Assembly (NCBI GenBank): GCA_002914805.1
Contig: JXTB01000243.1
Location: 316,817 to 380,816, forward strand
Source of the DNA: Parasponia andersonii
Lineage: Eukaryota; Streptophyta; Magnoliopsida; Rosales; Cannabaceae
DNA length: 64,000 bases
Direction of reading: 5' to 3'
Part shown: piece after piece, positions 61,545 to 64,000 of the stretch
How positions within the stretch are numbered: position 1 is the stretch's first letter
Layout of the letters: each line of letters starts with the position of its first letter
Position numbers and translations under genes: made by a program
The notes under the pieces: model-generated
The model's database searches: none
Seen by the model: only the letters and a program-made list of their open reading frames with translations
What the model was told of the DNA's origin: nothing

Positions 61545-64000
61545 TATAACCAAAGAAAGAGAGAAGGGAGCGCCTCTCCAACAACAGCGACACAGCCGAA
61601 TGCTTATCAAATATATATGTATATATAAATATGTCTGTGAGCCCAACTAATAATTAAAAAATAAATAAGCGAAAACAAGTAAGTTTGCTTAATTACAACT
61701 TTGGCCCTACACTTATTGCATTTACGGTCAAATGGGGTTGACCCAGATCCGTCCGTTCGTCGTCGGTTTCATTTTGTTTTGTTTTTTTTTTTTTTTTCCC
61801 CCCTGTACTGGAAAATCCTTCTCTCTTGTCTGCACGCTTTTGAGCATAAACACACAGTTTCTCTATCCCTCCTTTTAAGACGAGGGAGGTAAAGAGAGAA
61901 GGGTACCTTGCATTGCTTTTAATTTATGTTTGTTGGTGACAGGTGGGGAGCCTTTTCTCTCTCCTGATTATGTATGTGTTTGTTTTAAAAGCGGTTAATT
62001 TTGTTGCAAGTGAAACAACCAACTTCGGTTATTTTCACCTTTACTGGACTGGAATTTACCGTTCCTCAGGACCAGGGTAAAAAGGAAAAGAAATTAAAAA
62101 AAAAAACAAATAACAAAATTACGAGATAAATTGTGGGAGCGTTCAAGTGAGCGTTAGAAGAAGTGAGTGGCAAAAGCGTCATTACATTCCTTAACAAACT
62201 CAGGTAGCGGAATTCTGGGCACTCGTACACGACCCAACTATAGGAAGGTCAAACGTATGAATCAGCACTAACAGAGGTTCAGTTACTCTTATTTGTTTTA
62301 CTTGCCTAATGTACGTTTTTTTCTCTTTTGTCTTTTCTTTTGAACAAAATTGTTAAAAGGTTTCTTTTTCTTGTTTTTCCTTATAAATAATTATATATAA
62401 TCTTTGCATTAACAATTTGGGAGAATTTTATTGTCTCTTGGTTCAATTACAATATTAATTAATTTTGAGGACAAAATTTCCTAATGGGCCCTTAATTAAA
62501 AGAAATTAACAGTTGGACCTACATTTCAGTTTTGGTACGACATGTATTCCTTGTTTATCTTTCCATTAGTCACATAATTAGCTCTAAATAAGCTGTTAAC
62601 CAATACTTAAAACTTCTTTGCGAATAATAAAAGTTGAGTAGGTTTTTTCTTTTTCCTTTTTGAGTTGGGGGGCTTAGAATTGAGTAGTTACTCTTATTTT
62701 ACATTTATGATGATTTTAAAATATTATGAGTTGCAGTTATGAAGAAAAACTATATCAATCTATTCTTTTTATGACTTAAAATTACTAGCGATAGGACACT
62801 TATTTAAATTAATACGGAGTTAATATTCCGAACAATGTTTCTGTTTATATCATTTTCCTTACACAAACAAGAAAATGAAGGCCAAGCCTTAATTGTGCTA
62901 CTGACTTGACACAAATATTCTTCCGCAGCTAATACGAAATAATTGGTCCAATTAAATCAATTTTTTCTTGAACCAAAAATTTTTCTTAATTCACGTATTT
63001 ATTGGCTTTCTCAATCAAAAGAAAAGGTATTTATACTCTTTATAATATATTCTAAAGAATAAAAGCCCAACTCAAACACTTATCTTTGCATTGAAAAAAT
63101 TTCAATCCAATAGATGGCAGGTTTATTATTAAAAGGAAATCTACTGAAAGGTTTAAGAAAGAAAGAAAATGAATATTTCCTCTTCTGTATTTACTTTCAT
63201 ATCAGAAATTAAACACACAATCTGTCTAAAATACAAATTAAAAACAGAATCAGCTTAATTTATTCCATAGTATTTACTTCCCTGCTGACAATTTAAGGGT
63301 AAAAATTTCCTCAAATCTGTTAGGATACAAGGACATATAAGTAATCTTCTACCACATTTCAATTGGAGGAAAATAAAATCTTATTGTGTTTCCTTTTCTA
63401 ATTTCATTTATTACGTGGAATCCTTAAGAATTTATTTTTACATGAAAAATAAATATTTTTCTTATTATTCTTTCTCGTTAAAAATAAGTACGAAATTGTT
63501 TGAAAAAAAATGCAAGTAAGAAACTTTAATAATTTGTAATTGGATAATATCACATATCACATGTTACATTGTATTAAAAATTTAGTATATTGTTTACAAT
63601 TTTAGTACGCAACTGCTTATGAATTTTGTGCTCCTATTTGTTTCTTTTTAACGCCTAACTGATTATTTAAATATTACTTCCAATTTATTACAGCGGAGAA
63701 CTATTTTGACTTTTTTTTTTTTTTCTAAAGAAAAAAGTTGTAGACTGTTGGAAAACAAAACCCTTACGGCAAAAATCAGAAACGTGATTCTGCTAGCCAG
63801 TAGCCACAATGGGAAGGAAATAACTTTTGGTGGGGTCTTCTAGACTCACTGCTACCACTTTCCAGTCAAGTTTAGATCCTAGTGGCCCCATTGGAAATGG
63901 ACGCCATCACTGTTTATACTTTATAATGTGTAATGTTTCTCTTTTCACAGCTGTTTGTTACCATTTGTGACTGTTTTCAATTTGAACTCAGAATCCATAA
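61420..64000. other. Upstream region of the F-box/MYND gene and intergenic DNA
   Basis: A (TA)n run at 61516-61536 and TATA-like words at 61611-61631 lie in the probable promoter or leader of the minus-strand gene. From about 61700 to the window end no gene or clear element is recognised; poly(T) runs occur at 61781-61797 and 63711-63724. Confidence 0.5.

Overview
This window is nuclear DNA from a eudicot plant. It is AT-rich, its genes have many short introns with GT-AG borders, and the gaps are filled with LTR retrotransposons, small inverted-repeat elements and microsatellites. The species cannot be named from the sequence. Six protein-coding genes appear intact: a CYP78A cytochrome P450 (+, 5871-8938), an SSP4-type CTD-like phosphatase (+, 33598-36358), the meiotic axis gene ASY1 (+, 37426-42811, 22 coding exons, 604 aa), a REF/SRPP-type lipid-droplet protein (+, 44450-46033), a 94-aa protein resembling a plant-specific complex I subunit (-, 53610-53894), and an F-box/Sel1/MYND protein (-, 59902-61419). 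All exon joins given were checked by hand for phase.

Layout. 1-4.4 kb holds the edge of a minus-strand LTR element with a long LTR and an initiator-Met primer site, then a second, degraded LTR. 4.4-9.2 kb is the CYP78A gene and its upstream region. 11.5-22.5 kb is one 10.9-kb Ty3/gypsy element of the Tat type on the minus strand with 585-bp LTRs; it is decayed and carries a spliced antisense gene (aORF) between integrase and the 3' LTR. 22.5-32.4 kb has no genes. It is a nest of small elements with long inverted repeats and of tandem repeats (106-bp, 31-bp, 117-bp and 172-bp units). 33-46 kb is a gene-dense block (SSP4, ASY1, LDAP). 47.5-52.3 kb is a decayed Ty1/copia element with a perfect 5-bp target duplication. 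53-61.6 kb holds the complex I gene and the F-box/MYND gene, separated by about 5.5 kb of small repeats. 61.6-64 kb shows no gene.

How the genes relate. The P450 probably makes a mobile growth signal and the phosphatase acts on phosphoproteins; neither is tied functionally to its neighbours. ASY1, LDAP, the complex I subunit and the MYND/F-box gene follow one another in the order recalled for Arabidopsis At1g67370-At1g67360-At1g67350-At1g67340, so this looks like a conserved block into which a copia element was inserted. No wholly new system is evident. The most interesting points are the antisense spliced gene inside the Tat element, two duplicated 3' splice sites (SSP4 and ASY1), a GC-AG intron in ASY1, and several inverted-repeat elements with internal tandem growth.
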